Positions 30,102 to 38,900 of a stretch of DNA of 45,763 nucleotides are shown piece after piece; the first letter of the stretch is position 1; each line of letters begins with the position of its first letter. This DNA comes from DASZKW01 sp035552775 (lineage in GTDB: Bacteria; Actinomycetota; Acidimicrobiia; Acidimicrobiales; Palsa-688). Position numbers and translations under genes: made by a program. Location of the stretch: positions 1 to 45,763 of the forward strand of contig DASZKW010000114.1 in the NCBI GenBank assembly GCA_035552775.1. Reading direction: 5' to 3'. Below the pieces are notes generated by a model. The model did no database searches, was not told the origin of the DNA, and worked only from the letters and a program-made list of their open reading frames with translations.

Positions 30102-32846
30102 ATGGCTCGCGCGCGGGAGGCCAGCGACTGGGGACAGGACCTTCGCGCCGCCCGGGCCGTCGAGGGCCAGGTGGCCCGAGCGCTGGCGGCCCACCCGACG
30201 ATCAGCCACCTCGCCGACTACACGACCGAGATGGACGGCCTCGACTTCGAGTTCCGCTTCGACGGCGACAGGGTGCGCGTCGATGTCAAGGAGAAACGCC
30301 AGCGGTACTCGAGTGAGATCGCCGAGATGTGGCCCGACGTGCCCGGGTCGGAGTTGTTCGTGCTGGACGAGACGTGCTTGCGTGCCTTGCTCTGGGCAGA
30401 AGGGCTGGGCTACCTGATCGTGAAGGACGTTCCAGCGCGGCGCTGGCACATCCTGGGCCCCTGGGAGCTTTGCCTGGGACCGCGCCGCCGCTTCGAGCGC
30501 AGGGGCGACCGGGGCGCAGGGCCGTTCTTGAAGGGAAAGCTGCTGGTGGACCTGCGGACCGCGGCCGAGACCACCCCGGATCTTTCCATCGACGCTCTAC
30601 TGCGGGTCGTGCGCACCAGCCGGCGAGCGCTTCGCCAGGTCGAAGCCTTCACCGTGCGAGGCCGAAGCGGGCTGCCGGTGATCCCGAGGGACGGCACGCC
30701 GGCCGATCGGGGCGCCGCGGCCAACCAGCATCCAACGATCCCCGCTGCGAAGGCCGATGCGGCGCCCGATGGCACGGAAGCGTTCGTCGATCCGCTCTGG
30801 AATGGCCTCGACCCAGAGCTGGTGACCGCCATCAAGGCAAAATGGGGTTGGGACGCGCCAACTGCGGTCCAAGCCCTGGCCTTCCCCCACGTGCTCGCCG
30901 GCGCCAACGTCCTCGTGCTCGCCCCGACCGCCGGCGGCAAGACCGAAGCCGCGCTCCTGCCGCTGCTCGACGTCCTCCGCCGGGGCGGGTGGCAGGCGCC
31001 CTCGGTGCTCGCCATCAGCCCGCTGAAGGCTCTCCTCGACGACCAGTTGGTCCGCTACCGCAGGGCTGCCGCCCTCACGGGAGCGACGGTATTCGCATGG
31101 CACGGCGACGTGGGCCGGCACGAGCGAAAGGCGTTCCGCGACAAGCCCACCGACATCCTGCTCACCACCCCCGAGAGCCTGGAGTCGCTCCTCAGCCGGC
31201 CCACCGGCGACAAGGTCCACCTGCTCTCCCGGTTGCGGGTGGTTGTGATCGACGAGGTCCACGCCTTCTCCGGCACGCCGAGGGGCGCGCAACTCGCGGC
31301 ACTGGTGGAGCGCCTGGAACAGCGGACCGACAACGACATCCAGCGCATCGGTCTGTCCGCCACCGTGGGTAACCCCGAAGGGGTCTCGGCTTGGCTGGGG
31401 GGCGGGTCGCAGCGTGTGGCAGCGGTGGTCCAGGTGGACCGGCCCATGAACGGCGAGCAGATCGCGATCTCGAGCTACGAGACCCCGGCCGAGGCCAGCG
31501 GGCTGATCGGCGAAGCCGTCGGGGGCAAGCGGGCGCTCGTCTTTGCACCGTCACGGCGCCGGGCGGAGGAACTGGCCAACGGATTGGGCGTCGCCGTGCA
31601 CCACTCGTCGGTTTCTGCCGACGAACGCCTGCGAGCGGTGCAGCGCCTCACCGAGGACCCTGCCGGGTGCATCGTCGCCACGTCGAGCCTGGAGATGGGT
31701 ATCGACGTCGGCGACATCGAGTTGGTGGTCAACGACGGCGCCCCATCCGGGCCCGGCGCCTACCTGCAACGCCTCGGCCGGGGAGGAAGGCGCAACGGCA
31801 ACCCGCGCATGCTGCTCACCGTCGGCGATCCCGACTCGCTGCTCCTCGTCCTTGCCGTCGTGACTAGGGCACGGCGCCGTGCCCTTGACCCGGTCCCGCC
31901 CGGCCGGGGCGCCCGCCTGGTGCTGGCACAACAAGCCATGGCTTTGGCGTTCGAGCGGACCTCCTTCTCGGCCGGCGACCTGCACGAGTACCTGCGCTGG
32001 AGCCCCCTGTTCGCCCCCTTGGCCGGCGCCCTCGATGCCACCATTGCCCACCTCCTTTCGCAGGGGTTTCTGGCGGCCGTGGGCACCCAGTTGGTAGTCG
32101 GACCTGTCGCCCAAAACCGTTTCGGGGGAAGAGGATTCGTCGACCTCCTGGCCACCTTCCAGACCACCGCGGGGGCCTGTGTCGTCGACACCGGCGGGCG
32201 ACAGATCGGAACCCTCGACTGGGACCAGGTGACCGACGCCTCCGGCGACCCTCGGTCGGGCGGGCTCGTCCTCGGAGGCAAGGGGTGGACCGTGGCCTCG
32301 GTCGACCAGGCGGCGGGAACCGTGGTGGTCGTGCCCGCGGGCGGAGGTCGGGCGCCGAGCTGGCGGGGCCCCGCGCTGGAGGTCGGGAGGGCGACCTGGG
32401 AGACGGCCCGGGAGATCCTGGCCGCCACCGACGTGCCCGTCACCGCCGACGACCGGTCGCTGCGCTGGTTGGAGGGATTGCGCCGCTCGTGGGCTCCGCG
32501 CCTAGCCGAGCCGGTCCGGGCGGAGGAGGACGCCACCGTGGTGGACGCTTTCGCCGGAGCCGGCGTGCATCGCGCCGTGCTCGGCGCCCTCGGTTTCGAG
32601 GGGTCGGTCGACGGGCCGAGCTGCCGCATCCACGCCCCGCGGCACGCCGTCGCCGTCGCAGCCCAAGCCGCTATCGCCACCTGGGAAGAGGTGGTCGGAG
32701 CCGAGGCTGTTCGACAGGCCCGGGTGCTCGCGGTGCGCCACCGTGACCTCGTCGCGCCGTCGGTGCTGCACGATGAGGCGCGCGAGTACCACGTCGACGC
32801 GGAGGGGATCCGCGGGACCCTTTCGCTGCTCTCGCGAAGCGCCTGA
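30102..32846 (+). CDS. Lhr-like superfamily 2 helicase with N-terminal PD-(D/E)XK-like domain
   Basis: About 914 residues. N-terminal domain (1-190) carries a PD-(D/E)XK-type set: Glu22 in AVEGQVARAL, Asp48 in GLDFEFRFDGD, and Asp61-x-Lys63 in RVDVKEKRQ. The helicase core follows: Walker A APTAGGKTEAALLPLLD, ISPLKALLDDQL, TTPESLESLL, Walker B VVIDEVHAFSG, motif III SATVGNP, motif V ATSSLEMGIDVGDIELV and motif VI QRLGRGGRR, in Lhr-like order. A winged-helix-like region (LHEYLRWSPLFAPL) and an extra C-terminal region follow. Predicted to unwind and possibly cut DNA. The next gene starts 3 nt later. I cannot match it to a named defence family. Confidence 0.82.
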   Translation: MARAREASDWGQDLRAARAVEGQVARALAAHPTISHLADYTTEMDGLDFEFRFDGDRVRVDVKEKRQRYSSEIAEMWPDVPGSELFVLDETCLRALLWAEGLGYLIVKDVPARRWHILGPWELCLGPRRRFERRGDRGAGPFLKGKLLVDLRTAAETTPDLSIDALLRVVRTSRRALRQVEAFTVRGRSGLPVIPRDGTPADRGAAANQHPTIPAAKADAAPDGTEAFVDPLWNGLDPELVTAIKAKWGWDAPTAVQALAFPHVLAGANVLVLAPTAGGKTEAALLPLLDVLRRGGWQAPSVLAISPLKALLDDQLVRYRRAAALTGATVFAWHGDVGRHERKAFRDKPTDILLTTPESLESLLSRPTGDKVHLLSRLRVVVIDEVHAFSGTPRGAQLAALVERLEQRTDNDIQRIGLSATVGNPEGVSAWLGGGSQRVAAVVQVDRPMNGEQIAISSYETPAEASGLIGEAVGGKRALVFAPSRRRAEELANGLGVAVHHSSVSADERLRAVQRLTEDPAGCIVATSSLEMGIDVGDIELVVNDGAPSGPGAYLQRLGRGGRRNGNPRMLLTVGDPDSLLLVLAVVTRARRRALDPVPPGRGARLVLAQQAMALAFERTSFSAGDLHEYLRWSPLFAPLAGALDATIAHLLSQGFLAAVGTQLVVGPVAQNRFGGRGFVDLLATFQTTAGACVVDTGGRQIGTLDWDQVTDASGDPRSGGLVLGGKGWTVASVDQAAGTVVVVPAGGGRAPSWRGPALEVGRATWETAREILAATDVPVTADDRSLRWLEGLRRSWAPRLAEPVRAEEDATVVDAFAGAGVHRAVLGALGFEGSVDGPSCRIHAPRHAVAVAAQAAIATWEEVVGAEAVRQARVLAVRHRDLVAPSVLHDEAREYHVDAEGIRGTLSLLSRSA

Positions 32847-32849
32847 GCG

Positions 32850-34658
32850 TTGGCCTACCTGATCCCCGAGAACCTGCGGGCACGCCGCGACGTCGCTCCC
32901 GGCGTCGCCCGGTTCGCCGCCGCCCTGCGCGACGGACTCGACGACGACGTGACCGTGTGGTACGAGCCGATGTTCGACCCCGGCGGTGAGCGGCCTGACC
33001 TCGTGATCCTGCTTCCCCATGCCGGAGTCCTGGTGATCGAAGTACTCGAGTCCCGCTCGACGGCGCTGCGGGGTGTTCGCGAGGGACGGCTGGTCATCGC
33101 CGACGACGGCCAGGACCGTGAGATGGCGACCCCCTTGGCGCGCGCCAACGCCTTCGCCGAACATCTCCGATTCCGCATAAGCAACGAACCGAGACTCTCC
33201 CCGGACGAGCGGCTCCCGGTCGGAGCCGCCGCCGTCCTGCCCTACCTGTCCAGGGACGCCGCCATGTCCTTGAACCTCGACGATGCCATAGCCCTCGACC
33301 ACTGCCTGTACCGCGACGACGTCGAAGCCGGGGTATCGGCCAGCACCGACTTCCGACGCCATATCGCACGACTGCTCGCCCCGACCGGGCGCGATCCGCT
33401 CTCGGAGACGGCGGAAAGGGTCTACCGAGCGATCATCCACCCCGACAGCATCATCGGTTCGGGCCAGCTTCCTTTCCCCACCGTCACCGGCGGCCGAGCC
33501 GAAGACGACCTCATGGTGCTCGACCGCAAGCAGGAGGCCCTGGCCAAGACCCTCGGCGTCGGTCACCGGGTGATCCGCGGCTCGGCCGGGTCGGGCAAGA
33601 CCCTCGTCCTCATCTACCGAGCCCGGCTGCTCGCCGAGAACTTCCCCGACCACCGGGTGCTCGTCACCTGTTTCAATCGGTCACTGGCCGGCCGGCTCCG
33701 CCACCAGCTCTCGCAATGGCCGAACATCACTGTCATCCACCTGGACTCCCTCATGTCCCAGGCGAGGCGCGCCGCCGGAACAGACCCCGCCGACTACACC
33801 ACCGTCTCTCGCGACGAGCTCGCAGAACGGGCACGGATGGCACTCAGCGACCGGCCCGGCAGCGTCGAGCGTTACCACCACGTCCTGATCGACGAGGCAC
33901 AGGACTTCCCGACGCCGGCACTGCAATTCGCCGTGGGCCTCCTCCGCGAGGGCGCCGACTCGCTGCTCGCCGTCGCCGATCCCGTCCAGAACATCTTCCG
34001 GACCCGCTTCACCTGGAAGGCCGCCGGCATCAACGCGGTGGGCAGGACCAAGTGGCTCGACCAGAGCTACCGCAACACCAGGGAGATCCTCGAGTTCGCC
34101 CACAACTTCGTGATGGCCGGTGGCGACTTCGAGGTCCAGTCGGACCCCGACCCCGATGACGAGAGGGCGGTGACGGCGCCGCGCTTCAGCCCTCGCTCGG
34201 GACCGTTGCCGGTCGTGCTCAGCAGTCCGAGCCGCCAAGGCGAGGTCGTGAACCTGGCGCTGCATTGTCGGCGGCTTCTCGAGCGGGGCGTGGAGGCAGC
34301 CGACATCAGCGTCCTCTACGGCATCACCTGGACGGAGGGCTTCAACTGGCCCGAGGCCCTCCGGGCCGCGTTCGCCCAAGAGCAGATACCACTGTTCTGG
34401 GCCAATGATCCCGCCGAGCCGAACAACAAGGACCACATAGGAGAGGACCGGACCAAGGTCCTCCTCTGCACCATCCACAGCGCAAAGGGTCTCGAGTTCC
34501 GCCACGTCCTGCTCTGCGGGTACCTCGACGACAAACCTCCGGAGCAATCAAGGGTCAGCCGGTCTCTCATATACGTGGGCATGACCCGCGCCACCCACGA
34601 GCTCGTCCTGAGCGCCAGCGGGCACCACCCCTACCTTGCCGATTTCGAACGGGCGTGA
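32850..34658 (+). CDS. NERD-domain UvrD/Rep-type superfamily 1 helicase
   Basis: 602 residues. The N-terminal NERD (nuclease-related) domain includes YEPMFDPGGERPDLVILLPHAGVLVIEVLE; Asp50 and Glu64 are present, but the expected catalytic Lys of E-x-K is Leu66, so nuclease activity is doubtful. The SF1 core is complete: Walker A GSAGSGKTLVLIYRARLL, Walker B VLIDEAQDF, VADPVQNIF, SYRNTREIL, LCTIHSAKGLEF and VGMTRATHEL. It is shorter than UvrD/PcrA (about 720-780), as usual for NERD helicases. The TTG start is 3 nt after the previous stop, implying translational coupling. Confidence 0.88.
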   Translation: MAYLIPENLRARRDVAPGVARFAAALRDGLDDDVTVWYEPMFDPGGERPDLVILLPHAGVLVIEVLESRSTALRGVREGRLVIADDGQDREMATPLARANAFAEHLRFRISNEPRLSPDERLPVGAAAVLPYLSRDAAMSLNLDDAIALDHCLYRDDVEAGVSASTDFRRHIARLLAPTGRDPLSETAERVYRAIIHPDSIIGSGQLPFPTVTGGRAEDDLMVLDRKQEALAKTLGVGHRVIRGSAGSGKTLVLIYRARLLAENFPDHRVLVTCFNRSLAGRLRHQLSQWPNITVIHLDSLMSQARRAAGTDPADYTTVSRDELAERARMALSDRPGSVERYHHVLIDEAQDFPTPALQFAVGLLREGADSLLAVADPVQNIFRTRFTWKAAGINAVGRTKWLDQSYRNTREILEFAHNFVMAGGDFEVQSDPDPDDERAVTAPRFSPRSGPLPVVLSSPSRQGEVVNLALHCRRLLERGVEAADISVLYGITWTEGFNWPEALRAAFAQEQIPLFWANDPAEPNNKDHIGEDRTKVLLCTIHSAKGLEFRHVLLCGYLDDKPPEQSRVSRSLIYVGMTRATHELVLSASGHHPYLADFERA

Positions 34659-34786
34659 TCTCGGGCGGTCCCTCGTCTCACGTTGCCCACAGTCGAGCAC
34701 CGGGCAGTAGCACCTGGTCAGCGAGGATCCACGATCCGGTCACACCCCGTTGGCAGGATGGGCGGGATCGGAAGAGGAGAACGCCC

Positions 34787-36130
34787 ATGGGTAGGAACAA
34801 CCAGCAGCGACGAGCGGACAACAAGCGACGCCAGCAGCGGCGCCAGGGGGGGCGGCCCACGGCGGGACAGTGGCGCGCCGCGGGCGGCCACCACGAGATC
34901 AAGCTGCTCGTGGTCAGCGCAGCCCACGCCGCGGTGGCCGGGACCCCAGACGAGCTCGACGAGATGCTCGCCGCCCTGGAGCGCACGTCGGAGGTCGTGG
35001 GCCGGCGGGCGGTCGGCGCTGCGGTAGGGGACTTGACGTCCAGCGTCCTGGCGTCGGCGTGGGAAGGCGGATGGCAGCCGGCCGAGGTGGCCCGGGTCCT
35101 ACAGCGGCGCTGCTCCGGGCGCCACCGCGAGCTCGTCGCCACCGCCATCGCCGCCGAGGCGGACGCGAGGGTAGGGCGAGGCGACCCCCCCGACGCGTGG
35201 GCGGCACAGCTGGAGGCGCTCGGCGCCACACGGTGGTGGGGAGCAGCGAGCGACTGGCTGGAGCCTTGGTCGCGGCGTTGCTCGCTGAGCTGGTCGGAGA
35301 CACTCGGCGAGGCCATAGACACCATCAGCGTGATCATGACGCTTCCTGTGATCGAGCAACTGCTGCCGCCGCCTTCGCGCTGGGGAGATCCCACCGTGCG
35401 GTGGGCTCGCCGGGCGCCCGACGACCCGGTCCTCGGCAAGGTACGTGCCCTGTTGGCCAAGGCGGAGTCCACATCGTTCGCGGCCGAAGCCGAGGCTCTC
35501 ACGGCCAAGGCCCAGGAGCTCATGGCTCGCCACGCCATCGACGACGCGTTGGCCCGGGCGGGGGGAGGCGAACGGCCTCAGAGCCCGGTGGCCCGGCGCA
35601 TCTTCATCGACGATCCTTACGCTTCAGCCAAGTCGTCGCTGCTCCTCGTCGTCGCCGAGGCCAACGGGGCGCGCTGCATCTGGTACGACCGCTTCGCCAT
35701 GATGGCCGTCGTCGGCTTCGGTGCCGACCTCGACGCCGTCGACATCCTTTTCACGTCGCTGCTCGTGCAGGGCACCCGGGCGATGTTGGCAAAGGGAAGC
35801 GTCACCGACCGCCGCGGCCACTCGCGCACCCGCTCGTTCCGCCAGTCGTTCCTCGTGGCCTTCTCGAGCCGTATTCGCGAACGTCTCCAAGCCGCGGCGA
35901 CGGCGGCCCGTCAAGGAGCGGAGCAGGAGCTGGGGATCTCCCTGCTTCCCGTGCTGGCCGGGCGCGCGAGCGACATCGACGCGGCGGTCGACGAGATGTT
36001 CCCCCACGTGGTTCGCCGTGCGGGACCAGCGGTCACCAACCAGGCGGGCTGGATCGCCGGGCGTACCGCGGCGGAGCTCGCCACTCTCGGCCCCGAGCAC
36101 CGCTCTCTGGCTGACGTGACGGCGCCCTAG
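34787..36130 (+). CDS. DUF2786 protein
   Basis: 447 residues from an ATG with GAGGAGA 7 nt upstream. The very basic, Gln/Arg-rich N-terminus (NNQQRRADNKRRQQRRQGG) suggests nucleic-acid contact. The middle region contains the DUF2786 signature LGKVRALLAKAEST, then AEAEALTAKAQELMARHAIDDAL. A C-terminal alpha/beta part follows (SLLLVVAEANGARCIWY, VVGFGADLDAVDILFTSLL, RQSFLVAFSSRIRERL). DUF2786 has no assigned biochemical function that I know. It is on the same strand 128 nt after the two helicases, so it may belong with them. Confidence 0.85.
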   Translation: MGRNNQQRRADNKRRQQRRQGGRPTAGQWRAAGGHHEIKLLVVSAAHAAVAGTPDELDEMLAALERTSEVVGRRAVGAAVGDLTSSVLASAWEGGWQPAEVARVLQRRCSGRHRELVATAIAAEADARVGRGDPPDAWAAQLEALGATRWWGAASDWLEPWSRRCSLSWSETLGEAIDTISVIMTLPVIEQLLPPPSRWGDPTVRWARRAPDDPVLGKVRALLAKAESTSFAAEAEALTAKAQELMARHAIDDALARAGGGERPQSPVARRIFIDDPYASAKSSLLLVVAEANGARCIWYDRFAMMAVVGFGADLDAVDILFTSLLVQGTRAMLAKGSVTDRRGHSRTRSFRQSFLVAFSSRIRERLQAAATAARQGAEQELGISLLPVLAGRASDIDAAVDEMFPHVVRRAGPAVTNQAGWIAGRTAAELATLGPEHRSLADVTAP

Positions 36131-36198
36131 GTGGTCCGTCGCAGCGGTCCGTTGATGCGTTCTGGCGTCGACGCGGCGGGTCGGTTTCAGTAGGGCGG

Positions 36199-36564
36199 TC
36201 AAGCCCAGCCCAGCTCCGCCAACCGAGCATCCGAGATTCCGAAATGGTGGGCGACCTCGTGGACGACCGTCGTGGTGACCAAGCGGACGAGGTCGGCCTC
36301 GTTGCGGGCAAGGCGGCTGATGGGACCCTTGAAGATGGTGATCCGGTCCGGCATCGCCCCCCCGTAGGACAGCGGGGACCGCTGGGTCAAGGCGACACCT
36401 TCGTACAGGCCGAGAAGGGTGCCGGGACGGCCACCGAGCTGTTCGGCGGTGGGCCACTCGTCCACGGTGACGGCCACGTTGTCCATCCGCCGGCCGAGCG
36501 CTTCGGGGATGGCATCGAGGGCGTCAGCAACCAGTTGCTCGAAGTCGCCATCGCTAATGTCCAC
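36199..36564 (-). CDS. zincin-like metallopeptidase family protein (PF06262 type)
   Basis: 121 residues starting at a GTG. The C-terminal helix holds the zinc motif VVHEVAHHFGISDARL (HEVAH plus a downstream acidic residue), and GLYEGVALTQRS and PDRITIFKGPI are typical of the small minimal zincins common in actinobacteria. Probably a cytosolic zinc peptidase. It lies 48 nt downstream of prk in the same direction. Confidence 0.88.
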   Translation of the reverse strand: MDISDGDFEQLVADALDAIPEALGRRMDNVAVTVDEWPTAEQLGGRPGTLLGLYEGVALTQRSPLSYGGAMPDRITIFKGPISRLARNEADLVRLVTTTVVHEVAHHFGISDARLAELGWA

Positions 36565-36612
36565 TGGCCCCAGTCTGGCCGCCCAGCGCCCGGCAACGGC
36601 CAGATCTAGCGG

Positions 36613-37488
36613 TTACTCCGAGCGCCGGCTCCTCTCCATCAGGCGCAGGATCAGCGGGGTGAAGATCAACTGCATGGCCAGCTCCATCTTGCCGCCGGGG
36701 ACCACGATGATGTTCGGCCGGGACATGAACGAGTCGTGCAACATCGAAAGCAGGTAGGGGAAATCGATGCCCTTGGGGTTGGCGAAGCGGATGACCAGGA
36801 AGCTCTCGTCGGCGGTGGGGATGAACCGGGCGATGAACGGGTTGGACGTGTCCACGGTCGGCACCCGTTGGAAGTTGATGTGGGTCCGCGAGAACTGGGG
36901 GCAGATGTAGTTCACGTAGTCCGGCATGCGGCGCAGGATGGTCTCCATCACCGCTTCGCTGGAGTAGCCGCGCGTCGTCTTGTCCCGGTGCAGTTTCTGG
37001 ATCCACTCCAGGTTGATGATCGGTACCACACCGACGAGTAGATCGACGTGCTTGGCCACGTTTACCGTCTCGGTTACCGCCGCGCCATGGAGGCCCTCGT
37101 AGAACATGAGATCGCTCGGGGACGAGACGTCTTCCCAAGGGGTGAAGGTCCCGGGCTCCTGGCCGTACTGGTCGCCCTCGGCCGCGTCGTGAAGGTACTT
37201 GCGAACACGCCCGCCCCCGCTGCGCCCGTAGTCGCCGAAGAGGTCTTCGAGCTTCTCCAAGAGATTGGCCTCGGGGCTGAAATGGCAAAAATGGTGGTTG
37301 CCAGCCTCGTCTGCTTCGGCGGTGGCGACCTTCATCTCCTCACGGTCGTAGCGGTGGAACGAGTCACCCTCGACGATCGCCGCTTTGATCCGCTCCCGCC
37401 GGAAGATGTGAGCGAAGGTCCTTGTGACCGACGACGTCCCCGCTCCTGATGAGCCGGTGACGGCGACGACGGGATGCTTGGCCGACAT
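36613..37488 (-). CDS. prk: phosphoribulokinase (class I, bacterial)
   Basis: Phosphorylates ribulose 5-phosphate to RuBP, the CO2 acceptor of the Calvin cycle. 291 residues with P-loop GSSGAGTSSV, EGDSFHRYDREEMK, HFSPEANL, GQEPGTFTPWED, LLVGVVPIINLEWIQK, YICPQFSRTHINFQRVPTVDTSNPF and FMSRPNIIVVPGGKMELAMQL. These match the octameric class I enzymes of proteobacteria rather than the cyanobacterial/plant type. GGGGAGG precedes the ATG. It follows fbp after 15 nt. No RuBisCO gene is in the window. Confidence 0.95.
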   Translation of the reverse strand: MSAKHPVVAVTGSSGAGTSSVTRTFAHIFRRERIKAAIVEGDSFHRYDREEMKVATAEADEAGNHHFCHFSPEANLLEKLEDLFGDYGRSGGGRVRKYLHDAAEGDQYGQEPGTFTPWEDVSSPSDLMFYEGLHGAAVTETVNVAKHVDLLVGVVPIINLEWIQKLHRDKTTRGYSSEAVMETILRRMPDYVNYICPQFSRTHINFQRVPTVDTSNPFIARFIPTADESFLVIRFANPKGIDFPYLLSMLHDSFMSRPNIIVVPGGKMELAMQLIFTPLILRLMERSRRSE

Positions 37489-37503
37489 GATCCTCCCCAG
37501 ATC

Positions 37504-38592
37504 TCAGGTGGTACGGAAAAGCGAACGGGTGCTGAACAGCGAGAAGTCGGTGTCCGGTGGCCCCTCGTCGAGCTCCTCGCGGTGGTAGCGCTCTATCAGC
37601 TCCACCTCGGCGCGGGGCCCGAAGATCAACGGGGCTCGCTGATGCAGGTGTTGGGGCTTCATGCCCATCACCCGCTCGTGACCGGTGCTCGCCGCCCCGC
37701 CGGCCTGCTCGATGATGAACGCGATCGGGTTGGCCTCGTACAGGAGGCGAAGCCGGCCCTCCTGGTTAGGGTCCTTGGTGTCCTTGGGGTACAAAAAGAC
37801 GCCGCCGCGTACGAGGATGCGAAAGGTCTCCGCTACCAGCGACGCCACCCAGCGCATGTTGAAGTCCCGGTCCCTCGGCCCGGTGCCCCCGGCAAGGCAC
37901 TCCCGGACGTAGCGGCGCACCGGCGCTTCCCAGAACCGCTCGTTGGAGGCGTTGATGGCGAACTCCTGGCAGTACTCGGGGATCCGCATCTGAGGGTGGG
38001 TCAGGATGAAAGCCCCTATGTCGCGGTCCAAGGTGAAGCCGTCCACCCCGTCACCGGTGGTCAGCACGAGCATGGTGGACGGGCCGTAGAGGGCGAAGCC
38101 GGCGCAGACCTGCTCGGTCCCCGGTTGCAAGAAGTCGTCGACACCGGGCTCGTCGTTGGGGTGGGGGCTGCGGAGGATCGAGAAGATCGTTCCGACCGAG
38201 ATGTCGACGTCGATGTTGCTGGAACCGTCCAGAGGGTCGAACACGAGCAGGTACTTGCCCCGGCGGTACTCAGCGGGGACCGGATATACGTCCTCCATCT
38301 CCTCCGAGGCCATCCCCGCCACGTGGCCGGTCCACTCCGTCTCGCCAATCATCACCTCGTTGCTCACCACGTCGAGGGTCTTTTGGGTCTCGCCCTGCAC
38401 GTTCTCTGTGCCCGCGCTTCCCAGGGCGCCGGCCAGCGCACCCCGGCTGACGTTGTTGCTGATGACCTTGGCGGCGGTGGCGACGGCGTTGAGCAGTCCC
38501 GAGAACTCGCCGGTCGTACTCTCGTGGCGGTGCTCCTTCTCGATCGTGTACCGCGTGAAGGTCTCACGGCCCTGGCGGGCGGGCTCGATCAT
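37504..38592 (-). CDS. fbp: fructose-1,6-bisphosphatase class I
   Basis: Hydrolyses fructose 1,6-bisphosphate in gluconeogenesis and the Calvin cycle. 362 residues with TGEFSGLLNAVATAAKVISN, ENVQGETQKTLDVVSNE, MASEEMED, the metal-binding FDPLDGSSNIDVDISVGTIFSI and GGVFLYPKDTKD. Sequence style is that of proteobacterial CbbF. ATG at 38592 with GGAGGGAG upstream. It lies immediately before prk in the same operon, which points to Calvin-cycle use, with gluconeogenesis as an additional role. Confidence 0.95.
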   Translation of the reverse strand: MIEPARQGRETFTRYTIEKEHRHESTTGEFSGLLNAVATAAKVISNNVSRGALAGALGSAGTENVQGETQKTLDVVSNEVMIGETEWTGHVAGMASEEMEDVYPVPAEYRRGKYLLVFDPLDGSSNIDVDISVGTIFSILRSPHPNDEPGVDDFLQPGTEQVCAGFALYGPSTMLVLTTGDGVDGFTLDRDIGAFILTHPQMRIPEYCQEFAINASNERFWEAPVRRYVRECLAGGTGPRDRDFNMRWVASLVAETFRILVRGGVFLYPKDTKDPNQEGRLRLLYEANPIAFIIEQAGGAASTGHERVMGMKPQHLHQRAPLIFGPRAEVELIERYHREELDEGPPDTDFSLFSTRSLFRTT

Positions 38593-38900
38593 CGGTTGGC
38601 TCCCTCCGGCAAGGCGAAGATCAGGTGGTTGGGGTTACGTCGAGTCTGTCCGGTCGGCGGATCGGCTCGCGTCGAGCGTAGGCCAGGCGGGCGCCCAACG
38701 CGTCACCCGCATGGGGGAGGCCCCGGGGGGGCCTGGGGACACATGAAACCCTTCGGTTCTCGCAACACCCCCCAGCGGACGGTCGTCGCGAGGACGCGGC
38801 GAAAGCCACTACTGTGGGATCGTCCAAGTTACTGTGGGATCGTCCAAGTACAGCGGCGGCCTGGAGGGCCTGTCTTCGGGCGGCGGAAGGAGGAGAATGA
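38593..38900. other. intergenic region between fbp and the S53 protease
   Basis: About 308 bp between divergent genes. It holds the fbp ribosome-binding site at one end and AGGAGG for the protease at the other. The only clear structure is the 20-bp tandem repeat at 38810-38849. I see no credible small gene. Confidence 0.6.
38810..38849. repeat. 20-bp perfect tandem repeat upstream of the S53 protease
   Basis: TACTGTGGGATCGTCCAAGT occurs twice without a gap (38810-38829 and 38830-38849), ending 51 nt before the protease start. GGATCGTCC within each unit is a near-palindrome. The promoter-proximal position suggests a repeated operator. Confidence 0.9.
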
